A stretch of 64,000 nt of DNA from CAYLRU01 sp964386565 (lineage in GTDB: Bacteria; Desulfobacterota; Desulfobacteria; Desulfobacterales; UBA5616). The translations under genes were made by a program, and so were the position numbers. Of this stretch, positions 49,212 to 57,868 are shown piece after piece (the stretch's first letter is position 1; each line of letters begins with the position of its first letter). The stretch covers positions 1 to 64,000 of the forward strand of contig CAYLRU010000005.1 in NCBI GenBank assembly GCA_964386565.1, in the 5' to 3' direction. The notes beneath the pieces were generated by a model. The model did no database searches, had not been told where the DNA came from, and saw only the letters and a list, made by a program, of their open reading frames with translations.

Positions 49212-50824
49212 GACATTGTTACCGGTCCTTTCGCTCGGTAGCCCGTAATCGCCAGGACAATCGCCATCACCATGCAAACCCGGGCGAACAGATCGCCGTG
49301 TTTCGTATAAAATGAATTTTCATGGACCAGGGGCACGGCAAAAGATACGGCCGCATCTTCATAAAGGCCTGTTTTGCCGTGGGCCTGACCCATGGGATCA
49401 ATAAAACCGCTGATACCCGTGTTTGCACTGCGGACAAGAGACCGCCTGTTTTCCACTGCCCTGAAAACAGACATGGCAAAATGCTGGTACGGGGCGCTGG
49501 TTCTGCCGTACCAGGCATCGTTGGTCAGATTAACAAGAAGGGATGCACCGTTTCTTGTTGCCGCCCTGGACAATTCCGGAAAAATGATCTCAAAGCAGAT
49601 CAATACCCCGATCCGGTCTTTTCCCCGGACAAGGGTTTTTCCCATTTCTCCGCCCTGAAAATCCCCTACCTGTTCAACAATTTTTCCCACGAACGGGATC
49701 CATTTTTTTAAAGGAACATATTCTCCAAACGGAACAAGGTGTACCTTATCGTATTTTCCGGCAATCCTTCCAGCCGGATGAACAAGATATGCGCTGTTAT
49801 AATATTCCATATGGCCATTGTCGCAGGAAAATGAGGGGCTGCCGATGAGAAAATCACACCCTGCCTTATCGATGCCGTCAAGAACCATGCGGTTTAATGA
49901 TCGTGTTAACGGGTCCTGTTCATATAAAAAATAAAACGGCGTGGCTGTTTCAGGCCACACCACCAGATCGGCATTTCCCGGTTTTGCAGACAGGGACAGA
50001 TCAATGTATTTTTGCGTGGTGGATATCTGAAACCGGCGGTCCCATTTAACAGCCTGGTCGATGTTACCCTGAACGGCGATAACGTTCGTAAGGGGTGATG
50101 CTTTAATCCATCCAACGACCTGGTCGAGCCGTTTTTGGCCGTAAAAAAAAACCGCCCCCATCAATACGGCTGCCGATACCAGTGTGGCGGCAACCCATAA
50201 TACGGATATCCCGTGTTGACGGCTTTTTTGATGGAAAATACCGTGGTACAGGATAAAAAAAACACCGTTTATTGCTGCAATAAGGAAAGAGACCCCATAA
50301 ACACCGGTGATATCGGATATCTGGATGAGATGCAGATTCTCAGCCTGGGAATATCCCAGCAGGGCCCAGGGAAACCCGGTCAACAGGAAGGATCGAATGT
50401 ACTCCAGCAAAACCCACATAAACGGTACGAGCAAAAAATGTATCAGGGGTTTTCTGCCGGCTCCGGACAGGATGGCGCAGAAAACACCGATGAACAGGGA
50501 AAGGTAAAATGCCAGCAAAAGCATGATGGGAATACTCAGTGCCCAGGGGAGACGGCCATAGGCATGCATGGTGTAAGCCAGCCAATACATCAGCGTCACA
50601 TAATGTGTAAGTCCGGCCAGTATGCCCAGACGAAAATTATTGAATGAAGATTGACGGGTAGTGACAATCAGCAATGGTACCAGGGCGACCCAGGCAGCCC
50701 AATGAAAACCGATATTGGGAAAAGCCGCCGTCATGAGCAGTCCGCTCAGGACGGCTAGGCCGGTTTGTGTTTTGTCGATGGGATAATGATCCATACAGAT
50801 TTGCGCAACATGCCCGCCTCTCAT
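49208..50824 (-). CDS. lnt: Apolipoprotein N-acyltransferase (Lnt)
   Basis: Lnt adds the third acyl chain to lipoproteins in the inner membrane. The 538-residue protein has 6-7 N-terminal membrane helices (TGLAVLSGLLMTAAFPNIGF, LSIPIMLLLAFYLSLFIGVF and others) and a C-terminal nitrilase-fold periplasmic domain. The catalytic triad is visible as E in LVVWPETATPF, K in GKYDKVHLVPFGEYVP and C in GVLICFEIIFPEL, with NLTNDAWYGRTSAPYQHFAMSVFRAVE downstream. The start is ATG 50824 or ATG 50794, neither with a ribosome site. A strong promoter (50860-50888) puts both on the transcript. Confidence 0.94.
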   Translation of the reverse strand: MRGGHVAQICMDHYPIDKTQTGLAVLSGLLMTAAFPNIGFHWAAWVALVPLLIVTTRQSSFNNFRLGILAGLTHYVTLMYWLAYTMHAYGRLPWALSIPIMLLLAFYLSLFIGVFCAILSGAGRKPLIHFLLVPFMWVLLEYIRSFLLTGFPWALLGYSQAENLHLIQISDITGVYGVSFLIAAINGVFFILYHGIFHQKSRQHGISVLWVAATLVSAAVLMGAVFFYGQKRLDQVVGWIKASPLTNVIAVQGNIDQAVKWDRRFQISTTQKYIDLSLSAKPGNADLVVWPETATPFYFLYEQDPLTRSLNRMVLDGIDKAGCDFLIGSPSFSCDNGHMEYYNSAYLVHPAGRIAGKYDKVHLVPFGEYVPLKKWIPFVGKIVEQVGDFQGGEMGKTLVRGKDRIGVLICFEIIFPELSRAATRNGASLLVNLTNDAWYGRTSAPYQHFAMSVFRAVENRRSLVRSANTGISGFIDPMGQAHGKTGLYEDAAVSFAVPLVHENSFYTKHGDLFARVCMVMAIVLAITGYRAKGPVTMS

Positions 50825-50859
50825 ATGGCGTTATGATGATTATTTCATATTTTGGCGAA

Positions 50860-50888
50860 AGTATATGAAAAGCAGCACGTACTGTCAA
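50860..50888 (-). promoter_or_regulatory. Promoter of lnt
   Basis: TTGACA (50888-50883) and TATACT (50865-50860) on the minus strand with a 17-base spacer, about 35 bases before ATG 50824. This is one of the best sigma70-type matches in the window. Confidence 0.65.
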
Positions 50889-50959
50889 GATCGGAAGGTG
50901 ATGAATATTGATATGTTAACGGGACTCAACAGGATAGGATAAGGCAGATGAGGAAACGG

Positions 50960-50993
50960 GTTGCCACCCATGAAAAATTTGATGGGTGGCAAC
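50960..50993 (-). terminator. 12-bp perfect hairpin downstream of the DUF1329 gene
   Basis: GTTGCCACCCAT pairs with ATGGGTGGCAAC across a 10-base loop. It lies between the end of the DUF1329 gene (51132) and the lnt promoter, all on the minus strand. There is no clear T-run, so the terminator role is inferred from position. Confidence 0.45.
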
Positions 50994-51046
50994 GCCATTG
51001 GTGTTTGAACCGAAAATCAATCAAAAAAAGACAGGGCCGTTAAAAA

Positions 51047-51132
51047 GTGTCCCTTCAGAAACGATACATTTTTGTTCCCCGATGAGAAACACGGGCCCGG
51101 GCCAACAAAAGATGCTGTTTATGGATGGACAC
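51047..51132. repeat. Degenerate copy of a ~100-base palindromic repeat element
   Basis: Starts GTGTCCCTTCAGAAACG and ends AACAAAAGATGCTGTTTATGGATGGACAC (given here only by its ends, AACAAAAGATGC and ATGGATGGACAC). The better copy is at 55039-55139 and shares both ends and a G/C-rich interior. The element's last base touches the stop codon of the DUF1329 gene. Confidence 0.5.
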
Positions 51133-52358
51133 TAGAAACTGGAACCACACGCTCCCGGCGTGAATCTCTCTTTGGCCATGGGGGCGTCCGCGGTCACCGT
51201 CCATAACAGATTCTGGCTCCAGAAATTATTTTTAAGATCGGTCAGTGATGCCGAACACTGGACCCAGCCAGGTTGACCCTGGGCCGTTGTAAAATTCACG
51301 ATACAATTAACAGCGCCTTTCCATAAATTCCCCTGCTTGTCGTAAATATGAGCATACATGGCATGATAAATCTCTTTTTCAATGAACAGGGTTTTCTTTT
51401 CTTCCGGGTGCCGGGAATTGTTGGGAACCACGTCAATGACATAAAAACCCCTGACTTCGTAAGGATCGGAGGGCCCGCTGACAACCGGATGGGGATACCC
51501 CTTTTCATATTTTGTCCCTGGTTTGCATTTTGTCTGCTGGTTCATCAACGCCAGCAACTTTTTCTCACCGACTAATTTCGGGGTCCATTCCGAGAGTTTT
51601 CCGTCAAACCCGTAAAAATCATCCCACGTAAAAGGCGTGCCTCTTACCGGGTTTGCCCGCTCGCTGGATACCATTCGCAGAGTCCTGCGCAATGTCGGAA
51701 TATAGGTCCACATGTCGTCGCTTTTAAAAGGATCTTCATACCGCCATGTCAGGGTGACCATATCCTTGTTGGGCGGCGTTCTGGAGTTTAAGAGCAGTGC
51801 CGAAAAAAGTTTTTTACGATTCGGCAAAACCGGCTTCGGGTCAACAGCCGTCCGGTGGGTATAAAACAGCATGTCGATCTGTGTGAACGCATGGGCGATG
51901 GTCCCGCCTTTCCGCTGGGAGGTATACCAGTACCCGTCATTATAGGAAAAGCCGTCGGATCGCCACCGGTAGTAGTGATTCCACATGACTTTCCAGGCTT
52001 TTCCCGGCTCCTTGACTTCGGGAAAAGGAAGACCCGCAACAAGCCCGCTGGGGGTATTGTCTGCGTTCAGGGTTACTTTCCCGATATTTTCCCGGCTGGC
52101 GTCAATGTAGGTCTGGGGTACACCAACATTCGTCCTGCCCTTGACATGGATAACGGAGGGCTCAACTATTCCCCAGCCGTCCTTGACGAACCCCTGCATG
52201 ACAATGGGGAAATAGTCCTTATACTGATCGATATTTGATGCATCAATGATGTCGCCGGGTTTTGGCTCCGTGCTGAAGGCGGTACCTGGAAGAATAAAAA
52301 CGAACAGCATCATGAGTGTGAACAACGGGAAAAAAATCTTTCGTTCAAAACCAATCAT
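51132..52358 (-). CDS. DUF1329 exported protein (LolA/LolB-like fold family)
   Basis: A 408-residue protein with a signal peptide (FFPLFTLMMLFVFILPGTAFS) and the DUF1329 signature: NADNTPSGLVAGLPFPEV, WNHYYRWRSD, TPPNKDMVTLTWRYEDPFKSDDMWTYIPTLRRTLRM, WDDFYGFDGKLSEW, RGFYVIDVVP. DUF1329 proteins are periplasmic or outer-membrane lipid-binding-like proteins, often found in hydrocarbon or steroid degraders and near RND exporters, but their biochemical role is unsettled. Cysteines near the C-terminus (CIVNF, WVQCSASL, GACGSSF) may form disulfides. ATG 52358 follows GCAGGAGGT. A perfect-hexamer promoter and nearby palindromes suggest control by a repressor. Confidence 0.82.
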   Translation of the reverse strand: MIGFERKIFFPLFTLMMLFVFILPGTAFSTEPKPGDIIDASNIDQYKDYFPIVMQGFVKDGWGIVEPSVIHVKGRTNVGVPQTYIDASRENIGKVTLNADNTPSGLVAGLPFPEVKEPGKAWKVMWNHYYRWRSDGFSYNDGYWYTSQRKGGTIAHAFTQIDMLFYTHRTAVDPKPVLPNRKKLFSALLLNSRTPPNKDMVTLTWRYEDPFKSDDMWTYIPTLRRTLRMVSSERANPVRGTPFTWDDFYGFDGKLSEWTPKLVGEKKLLALMNQQTKCKPGTKYEKGYPHPVVSGPSDPYEVRGFYVIDVVPNNSRHPEEKKTLFIEKEIYHAMYAHIYDKQGNLWKGAVNCIVNFTTAQGQPGWVQCSASLTDLKNNFWSQNLLWTVTADAPMAKERFTPGACGSSF

Positions 52359-52480
52359 TAATTTAACCTCCTGCTTTAGTCGTAATGGGTTAAACGCTTT
52401 GCCCGGGTCAGACGGAAAATCTTAAACCGGATCAGTTAAAAAACTCCAACAGTCTTTGCGATCAGAAGGACATAAAAAAA

Positions 52481-52531
52481 TAACATGTTACATGTTAATG
52501 GATTACAGCAAAATTGATCATATTGATCATG
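52481..52531. promoter_or_regulatory. Candidate operator palindromes in the DUF1329 leader
   Basis: TAACATG TTA CATGTTA (52481-52497) is a perfect 7-bp-arm palindrome. TTGATCATATTGATCATG (52514-52531) contains two TGATCA sites 10 bases apart. They lie between the promoter at 52563-52589 and the gene, as repressor sites often do. Confidence 0.4.
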
Positions 52532-52559
52532 TTGTTAAGTTTGCTTACACCAAATTTAC

Positions 52560-52589
52560 TGAATTATATTCAATGATAGTGAATGTCAA
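52560..52589 (-). promoter_or_regulatory. Promoter of the DUF1329 gene, with overlapping palindrome
   Basis: On the minus strand TTGACA (52589-52584) and TATAAT (52568-52563) match both consensus hexamers perfectly, with a short 15-base spacer. A palindrome TGAAT TAT ATTCA (52560-52572) covers the -10. The leader to ATG 52358 is ~195 bases. The remainder of 52359-52801 shows no gene. Confidence 0.5.
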
Positions 52590-52801
52590 CATAATTTTTT
52601 TGATGCGTTCACAAAAAATCCTTAAAAAGGGACGGGAACTGGAATCGTGTATTTAACGTCTTGAATTTGAATAATATTCGAATTTCCGCGTTAAAGAGCC
52701 CAAACCATTTATCTTTGATGAATTCGTAAAAAACCGAATTCACCAGGTTTTACGTGTCAAGATAAAAAAATACTAAAATACCGGATACTTAAAAGTTCAA
52801 C

Positions 52802-52838
52802 CCCTCGTAAAAAGTCGTTTTCCGACTTTTTACGAGGG
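52802..52838. repeat. Perfect 16-bp inverted repeat (CGTAAAAAGTCG hairpin)
   Basis: CCCTCGTAAAAAGTCG and its exact complement flank a 5-base loop TTTTC. The symmetrical A- and T-tracts let it fold on either strand, and it may be a bidirectional terminator or a dispersed repeat. A degenerate relative, GAATTCGTAAAAAACCGAATTC, lies at 52721-52742. Confidence 0.7.
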
Positions 52839-52993
52839 CATCATATTTCGTTTGCCGATCCCCCAATTCCGCCCTTTTTGCGATGTGGGGATTGTAATCT
52901 TATTGCCGGCTGTTTATTGGGCTGGTAATGCATGTCTCCGAAAAATTGCTTGACCCTGATAAAAGCCCTGTGGTAATTGACGGTGTGCCAACA

Positions 52994-53069
52994 GCCGGCG
53001 TAGCTCAGTCGGTAGAGCAGCTGATTCGTAATCAGCAGGTAGGCGGTTCGAATCCGCCCGCCGGCTCCA
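52994..53069 (+). tRNA. tRNA-Thr (CGT)
   Basis: Acceptor stem GCCGGCG pairs with CGCCGGC, discriminator T, and encoded CCA. The D-arm is GCTCAGTCGGTAGAGC. The anticodon stem GCTGA/TCAGC encloses loop TTCGTAA, anticodon CGT (threonine). The T-arm is GGCGG TTCGAAT CCGCC. Confidence 0.95.
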
Positions 53070-53383
53070 CGTAAATTAGAGTAATTTCGTAGCGTTATTT
53101 TTATATCCACTTTTTGTTGTTTCTGCCGAAGCCGGTCAAATCAGATTAAACCGGATTCCTTTTGCAAAGGATTACACACCTATAACCGTATTCAATTTAT
53201 GATCGATTTTTTGAAAATTGTTGTTGAATCAATTGCCTCAATGTGTCAGATTACGTAGTTTTTACGTATTACTTATAAAATTTCTTGATTTTTTCATCGA
53301 TTCCTGATGCTTTCTCTCAAACTTGTATCAAAACCCAACAAAAGACAAAGAATGGAAACCGGACGTCGGTCCGGCAACTGAAA
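53070..53383. other. AT-rich spacer before the alpha/beta hydrolase gene
   Basis: No gene is supported. A small inverted repeat TACGTA GTTTT TACGTA occurs at about 53253-53269, followed by TTATAAAATT, which might be part of a promoter, but no good -35 partner was found. Confidence 0.25.
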
Positions 53384-54316
53384 ATGAAAAAAGCAACCCT
53401 CGTAATCCTGGCCGTCTTACTGATCACACCGGTGGTCATCTATTATACCTTTCCCGGGGTTCTCTATGCCGTTTCGATGGGAATGATGAGAAGGGGCGCG
53501 GGACTCGAGAAAAAAGTCGTAAAAGTTCAGGATCATGAAATTGTTTACATAGAAGGCGGCAGGGGCGACACGGTTCTGCTGATCCACGGCTTCACCGCCG
53601 ATAAGGACAACTGGACGAGATTCGCCAAATCGTTAACACCGGATTTCCATGTGGTCGCCCTTGATCTGCCGGGGTTTGGTGAAAGCTCCAAAATCCCGGA
53701 ACGCTCATACAATATTGCCGCACAGGTATTGCGGCTGGATCAATTTGTTTCGGAACTGAAACTGGAGAAATTTCATATCGCCGGTAATTCAATGGGAGGG
53801 ACCATTTCAGGGTGTTACGCCGCACACTTCCCGGATAAGGTACTGACGTTGGCGTTGTTTAATACGGGCGGCGTTTATTCGTGCGAAAAGAGCGAACTGA
53901 TGAAACGCATCGAAAAAGGAGAAAATCCGCTTCTGATCGAGGAACCCGGGCAATACGACAGGATGCTCGAGTTCGTATTTGTTCAACTGCCGACCATTCC
54001 CGGACCCGTAAAAAGTTTTTTAACCAAAAAAGCCATCGCCGCCAAAGCGTTTAATGAAAAAATTCTGAAAGACATTTTTCAGGAAATGTATGTAATGGAA
54101 GCTGATTTCCCCAAAATAAAGGCAGATACGTTGATCTTGTGGGGGGATACGGACCGCCTGATTGATGTTTCCTGCACAAAAATACTGGAAAACGGCATAA
54201 AAAATTCAACAACGGTTGTCATGAAGGACTGCGGTCATCTGCCCATGCTGGAAAGGCCTGAAGAAACGGCAAAACATTACCTGTCGTTTATAGAAAAGGG
54301 GAACAATGGGCAGTAA
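53384..54316 (+). CDS. Membrane-anchored alpha/beta hydrolase
   Basis: An N-terminal signal anchor (MKKATLVILAVLLITPVVIYYTF) is followed by an alpha/beta-hydrolase domain. The oxyanion segment is DTVLLIHGFTADKDNW, the nucleophile elbow is IAGNSMGGTISG (GxSxG, Ser near residue 139), the acid is D in LILWGDTDRL, and the base is H in DCGHLPMLERPEE. The substrate is not predictable; lipid or ester hydrolysis is likely. ATG 53384 (310 aa) is chosen because the signal anchor starts there; the frame is open to 53285. It lies 96 bases before a small membrane-protein gene on the same strand. Confidence 0.88.
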   Translation: MKKATLVILAVLLITPVVIYYTFPGVLYAVSMGMMRRGAGLEKKVVKVQDHEIVYIEGGRGDTVLLIHGFTADKDNWTRFAKSLTPDFHVVALDLPGFGESSKIPERSYNIAAQVLRLDQFVSELKLEKFHIAGNSMGGTISGCYAAHFPDKVLTLALFNTGGVYSCEKSELMKRIEKGENPLLIEEPGQYDRMLEFVFVQLPTIPGPVKSFLTKKAIAAKAFNEKILKDIFQEMYVMEADFPKIKADTLILWGDTDRLIDVSCTKILENGIKNSTTVVMKDCGHLPMLERPEETAKHYLSFIEKGNNGQ

Positions 54317-54412
54317 CCGGTTTAACGACAACCGGACGCCATTGATGGTCATATGTGATCGGAAACTGTTTACACGAGATGCCGGGAACCGTCGATTTTT
54401 AAGGGGGGGGAT

Positions 54413-55036
54413 ATGAACAATCCTGAAGTAACGGATCGAGCATTACAGATTTTGCGGAGCGGAGAGAATTTCCACTGGTCATTTATCACTCTTCTTCTTC
54501 TTGTCATGTATGTCTATTACAACGAAATCGAGAAAAAAAACTGGAATGTCATTGCCGCGGGCTTGACGTTGTATATGATTCACTGGTTTGTTGAGATTAT
54601 CAACGCCCTCATTCAGCACTTCAGCGGTCATGCCCTGTGGACGGTTGCCTCAGGCACCTCTTTTCTGATCCTGGTTGGACTGAGCATCGAGATCAACATG
54701 ATGTTTTCTATCGCTGCGCTGACATTTGCCAAAATACTGCCCAATGACCCGAAAATGAAAATACTGGGAATAAACAACCGATTACTCATCGGCATCGGCT
54801 GCGCCGCCTTTGCCGCTTTACTGGAAATATTTTTCGTCAAAACACCGGCCTTTGCATGGGTTTATCCGTGGTGGGGGTCCATTCCCGTCTTTATTACGGT
54901 GTACATCCCGTTTTTTGTTCTCGCATTCTATATCCACGATCGGGAAAGGAAAATCCAGAAAGTATTTATCGGCTCCCTTTTTGTTTTAAATGCCGTAATG
55001 ATGGTCCTTTTTGCAGGCGTTTTAAAATGGATATAG
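54413..55036 (+). CDS. Polytopic membrane protein of unknown function
   Basis: The 207-residue protein has about six membrane helices (WSFITLLLLVMYVYY, NVIAAGLTLYMIHWFVEI, FLILVGLSIEINMMFSIAAL, LLIGIGCAAFAALLEIFF, SIPVFITVYIPFFVLAFYI, VFIGSLFVLNAVMMVLFAGV). No family was recognised. Histidine and glutamate residues in the second helix (MIHWFVEIIN) could bind a cofactor or metal, which is speculation. AAGGGGGGGAT precedes ATG 54413. It lies downstream of the hydrolase and just before a palindromic repeat element. Confidence 0.7.
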   Translation: MNNPEVTDRALQILRSGENFHWSFITLLLLVMYVYYNEIEKKNWNVIAAGLTLYMIHWFVEIINALIQHFSGHALWTVASGTSFLILVGLSIEINMMFSIAALTFAKILPNDPKMKILGINNRLLIGIGCAAFAALLEIFFVKTPAFAWVYPWWGSIPVFITVYIPFFVLAFYIHDRERKIQKVFIGSLFVLNAVMMVLFAGVLKWI

Positions 55037-55038
55037 CA

Positions 55039-55139
55039 GTGCCCATCCAGAAATGGTAGCCCCGCCTCGGCGGGATTGGTTTCCCGCCAGTTTCTGGCGG
55101 GAAGCGCTGGGCCAAAAGATGCCATTTCCGGATGGACAC
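55039..55139. repeat. 101-base palindromic repeat element with inner hairpins
   Basis: The ends GTGCCCATCCAGAAATGG and CCATTTCCGGATGGACAC are complementary at 16 of 18 positions. Inside are two perfect smaller stems, CCCGCCTCGGCGGG and TTCCCGCCAG...CTGGCGGGAA. A diverged copy with the same ends is at 51047-51132. It separates convergent genes (54413-55036 and 55143-55955) and may act as a bidirectional terminator or be a small non-autonomous element. Confidence 0.7.
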
Positions 55140-55142
55140 AAC

Positions 55143-55955
55143 CTAAAAATTTACATCCAAAACAAACGGCTTGACCTTAACCGTCACGGCGCCGACCTCA
55201 GTCATTTTGCCCAGCCGCTCTTCGATTCGTTCAGTGATCAGATGGGCTTCGGCCAACGGGGCCTTCACAAGAATCCGGATATCACCATTGTCGGCAACCG
55301 CCTTTATGGTTGGAAATTCTTCCACCAGCTCAGCCTCAATTTTTGACGCCAGGATTAAATTTTCAAGCATCTGCTGGGATTCCGGAGTTTTTTGAAAGCA
55401 GGCCCGCTTTGCCGCCCGGCTGATGATATCCACCGCATCGTTAACCGTCAGTTTCCCGATGTGTAATACCATGTCGTAGAGTTTCGCATCCGCGGTATTG
55501 ATTCCATACAGGCGCAAGCTCCATTTCTGACGTTCTTCATCATCTTTTTTTAATATCTGACGGGCCTTCTTCTCATCGACATGGTCTCGTTTCATCACGA
55601 TTTCAATTCGTTTCTCAAGGTCGGCGATGATCCGGACCTTTAGCACATGGGAAATGTCATCAAGAAAAACATGACCGGCAAATCCATGATAGATGATATT
55701 GTCATTTCTCATCCGGTTTAGCAGTACCGAACGAATATAGGCGATATATTTTTCCTTTCCGTAGGTATACCGATCAAGAATTGTCGGTGAATCATGAATC
55801 GCCCGGATAAGTTTTATTTCCGGTACGTGAAATTGTTCCGAGGCCATGAGGAGGATCTCTCGGGAAATACACGCATAGCCCAATTCTTCGGCCAGTTTTT
55901 CAGCGGTTTCTTTGCCGTAGCTGTATGAGCCCCTGGATATTGTAATGATTGACAT
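55143..55955 (-). CDS. Cytidylate-kinase-like P-loop protein
   Basis: A 270-residue protein of the cytidylate-kinase-like family. It starts MSIITISRGSYSYGKETAEKLAEELGYACISREIL, in which the P-loop appears as SRGSYSYGKE (divergent from the classic GxxGxGK). It includes MRNDNIIYHGFAGHVFL, RIEIVMKRDHVDEKKARQILKKDDEERQKW (lid-like basic helix) and LYDMVLHIGKLTVNDAVDII. The last ~70 residues (AELVEEFPTIKAVADNGDIRILVKAPLAEAHLITERIEERLGKM) form a separate BON- or ACT-like alpha-beta unit. Proteins of this family are common in Desulfobacterota and their substrate is not known. ATG 55955 follows AAAAGGA. Confidence 0.82.
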   Translation of the reverse strand: MSIITISRGSYSYGKETAEKLAEELGYACISREILLMASEQFHVPEIKLIRAIHDSPTILDRYTYGKEKYIAYIRSVLLNRMRNDNIIYHGFAGHVFLDDISHVLKVRIIADLEKRIEIVMKRDHVDEKKARQILKKDDEERQKWSLRLYGINTADAKLYDMVLHIGKLTVNDAVDIISRAAKRACFQKTPESQQMLENLILASKIEAELVEEFPTIKAVADNGDIRILVKAPLAEAHLITERIEERLGKMTEVGAVTVKVKPFVLDVNF

Positions 55956-55994
55956 AATGGAATCCTTTTAAAAGAAATATGTGTTCTTGTTGTT

Positions 55995-56208
55995 AACTCA
56001 ACGTTCGGGATTCATACCCGACTGAAGGGATAAAGGAATCGAGTGAAATGCATTTTAAGCGCTCCAAAATCAGCAATTGGTCCACGATTTCGGGAAATTG
56101 GTTCAATCGCAGTACTTCCGTAATTGAACGATCTGAATTATAACCACTTCAACCCTTGAATCCCCGTACACTTAACCGTCATAAAAACGAAATCCCGAAA
56201 GTTGAGTT
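55995..56208. repeat. Long-range inverted repeat in an intergenic region
   Basis: AACTCAACGTTCGGGAT (55995-56011) and ATCCCGAAAGTTGAGTT (56192-56208) are complementary at 16 of 17 bases, with ~180 bases between. The interior holds no gene. This could be a small mobile-element relic or a large foldback structure. Confidence 0.5.
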
Positions 56209-56254
56209 GTTAAATCGATTGCAGCATGGAATTTTACCGCACAGATTTCGCCCC

Positions 56255-57802
56255 TCATTCCAGATTTTCCACAACAGGTAAATATACGGAAAAGGTTGTC
56301 CATTTCCCCTCTTCACTGCCCACGGTGATGCGACCTCCCAGGTTCTGAATAATACCGTAGCTCACGGAAAGTCCCAGACCTGTTCCTTTCCCCACATCCT
56401 TGGTCGAAAAAAACGGATCAAAGACTTTATCCAGGTTTTTTTTCGGGATGCCGATGCCATTGTCCGTGACGTCAATTTTCACGAAATCTTCACCGTCCTT
56501 GCCGGCATGAATGCTTAATGTGCCGCCTTCCGGCATGGCCTGAATGCTGTTTAGAAAAATGTTTAAAAAAACCTGTTGCAGGTTGCGGAAATTTCCTTTG
56601 ACCCCGGGCAGGTTATTTTCAATGTGAATTTTTGTTTCCACCCCGCTGATCAGGCGCTCGTTGTCGGCAAGTTTCAGGCTGGATTGAATAAGATCGTCAA
56701 CGTTGATTATCTCCATTTTGGATTTTTCAAGACGCGTAAAATCCAGAAGGTTTCTCACGGTTCCGCTGGCCCGGTCCACCTGCATGAAAATTTCTTTGAG
56801 CATATCCAGGATTTCATCCTGTTCGTATTGATCCAGACCGTCGATCAACGCCTCGGTGGTGATGCTGATATTGTTTAAGGGGTTGTTCAATTCATGGGCG
56901 ATTCCGGATGTCAGGGTTCCCACGGCAGCCATTTTCCGGGAGTGAATCAACTGCTTCTGCTTTTCCATAAGTTCATAGATCATCCGATTAATGGACATGG
57001 CGAGATTTGAAAAATCATCCCGGAACTTCCGTTGGGGAACAATCAGTCTGAAGTCCCCGGCGGCAATCCGCTTGGTGTATTCCACGGCCCGGCCTAAGGG
57101 TTTTAAGATTTGCCTGGTCAATTCCGCAGCAACCCAAACCATGACGATGAAATTGATCAATAGGGAAAACGCCGCCGCCAACATAAAGGTGCGCGCCGCG
57201 TTATGGACCTTGATCCGTTCCTGGTCCATGAGGTCTGCGGCATAGGTCAGTATCTGATGGCCGTAGATTCTTAATCGTTTTTCCGTATCGGGATCTTTCA
57301 GGCTGTCGGTGCCCAGGGCTTTTTCTTCCTGGCTGACAATTTCGTTTAAAAGGTTTTCGTATTTCTCAAAATCATTTCTCAAGTTCTGGAAGGTTTCCTG
57401 CTTTAAAAGGGACTGCATTTCACTCGCCGTGCTATGCAGAATCAAGGCAGCGCTGTTTAAGTTGCTCAACGCATCAAAGAGATCGGTTTTTGTGCCGTAA
57501 AGAAAATAATTTTTTTCATGCCGCCGGGCCTGTTCAACGGTAAAGGCAAATTTCGCGGCATGGTCGAAAAAGTTCTGCTTGGCATTCATGCTGGAAATGT
57601 AGAGGATGGAGGCAATGCCGATGCCGAATGAAAAAAGAAACGCAATCAAAAAAGCCAGGGTGATACGGAACCGGATGCTTAGGGTCGGCCGCTCCAGTAA
57701 CGCCTTTTCCATCTGTAATATTTCTTCCGGCTTGGGACTGTCCTCGTTGTCATTGGACCGGTTGATGGTATCTTGTTCGGAGAATTCCATTTCGTTTTCC
57801 AT
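56255..57802 (-). CDS. Sensor histidine kinase (HAMP, HisKA, HATPase)
   Basis: A 515-residue transmembrane kinase. There are two membrane helices (FRITLAFLIAFLFSFGIGIAS and FMLAAAFSLLINFIVMVWVA) with a helical periplasmic sensor between them. HAMP follows, then the H-box SGIAHELNNPLNNI (phosphoacceptor H near residue 303). ATPase boxes: N-box VFLNIFLNSIQAMPEGG, G1 DVTDNGIGIPKKN, F-box DPFFST, G2 GKGTGLGLSVSYGI. It is the last gene of the minus-strand operon that also encodes a response regulator, a phosphotransferase-like protein and two stress proteins; the regulator at 59736 is its obvious partner. The ligand is unknown. Confidence 0.93.
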   Translation of the reverse strand: MENEMEFSEQDTINRSNDNEDSPKPEEILQMEKALLERPTLSIRFRITLAFLIAFLFSFGIGIASILYISSMNAKQNFFDHAAKFAFTVEQARRHEKNYFLYGTKTDLFDALSNLNSAALILHSTASEMQSLLKQETFQNLRNDFEKYENLLNEIVSQEEKALGTDSLKDPDTEKRLRIYGHQILTYAADLMDQERIKVHNAARTFMLAAAFSLLINFIVMVWVAAELTRQILKPLGRAVEYTKRIAAGDFRLIVPQRKFRDDFSNLAMSINRMIYELMEKQKQLIHSRKMAAVGTLTSGIAHELNNPLNNISITTEALIDGLDQYEQDEILDMLKEIFMQVDRASGTVRNLLDFTRLEKSKMEIINVDDLIQSSLKLADNERLISGVETKIHIENNLPGVKGNFRNLQQVFLNIFLNSIQAMPEGGTLSIHAGKDGEDFVKIDVTDNGIGIPKKNLDKVFDPFFSTKDVGKGTGLGLSVSYGIIQNLGGRITVGSEEGKWTTFSVYLPVVENLE

Positions 57803-57868
57803 TACATTAAATGTATGCTCCCGGCAACGCCGTTGCCGGGGATTTGAAGTTGTCCCCGTATTCTTTAA

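Noticed and set aside
52802..52838. The CGTAAAAAGTCG hairpin as an attC site or CRISPR repeat.
   Set aside because: It is a single copy with a perfect stem and no array, integrase or cas gene nearby; a terminator or dispersed repeat is simpler.
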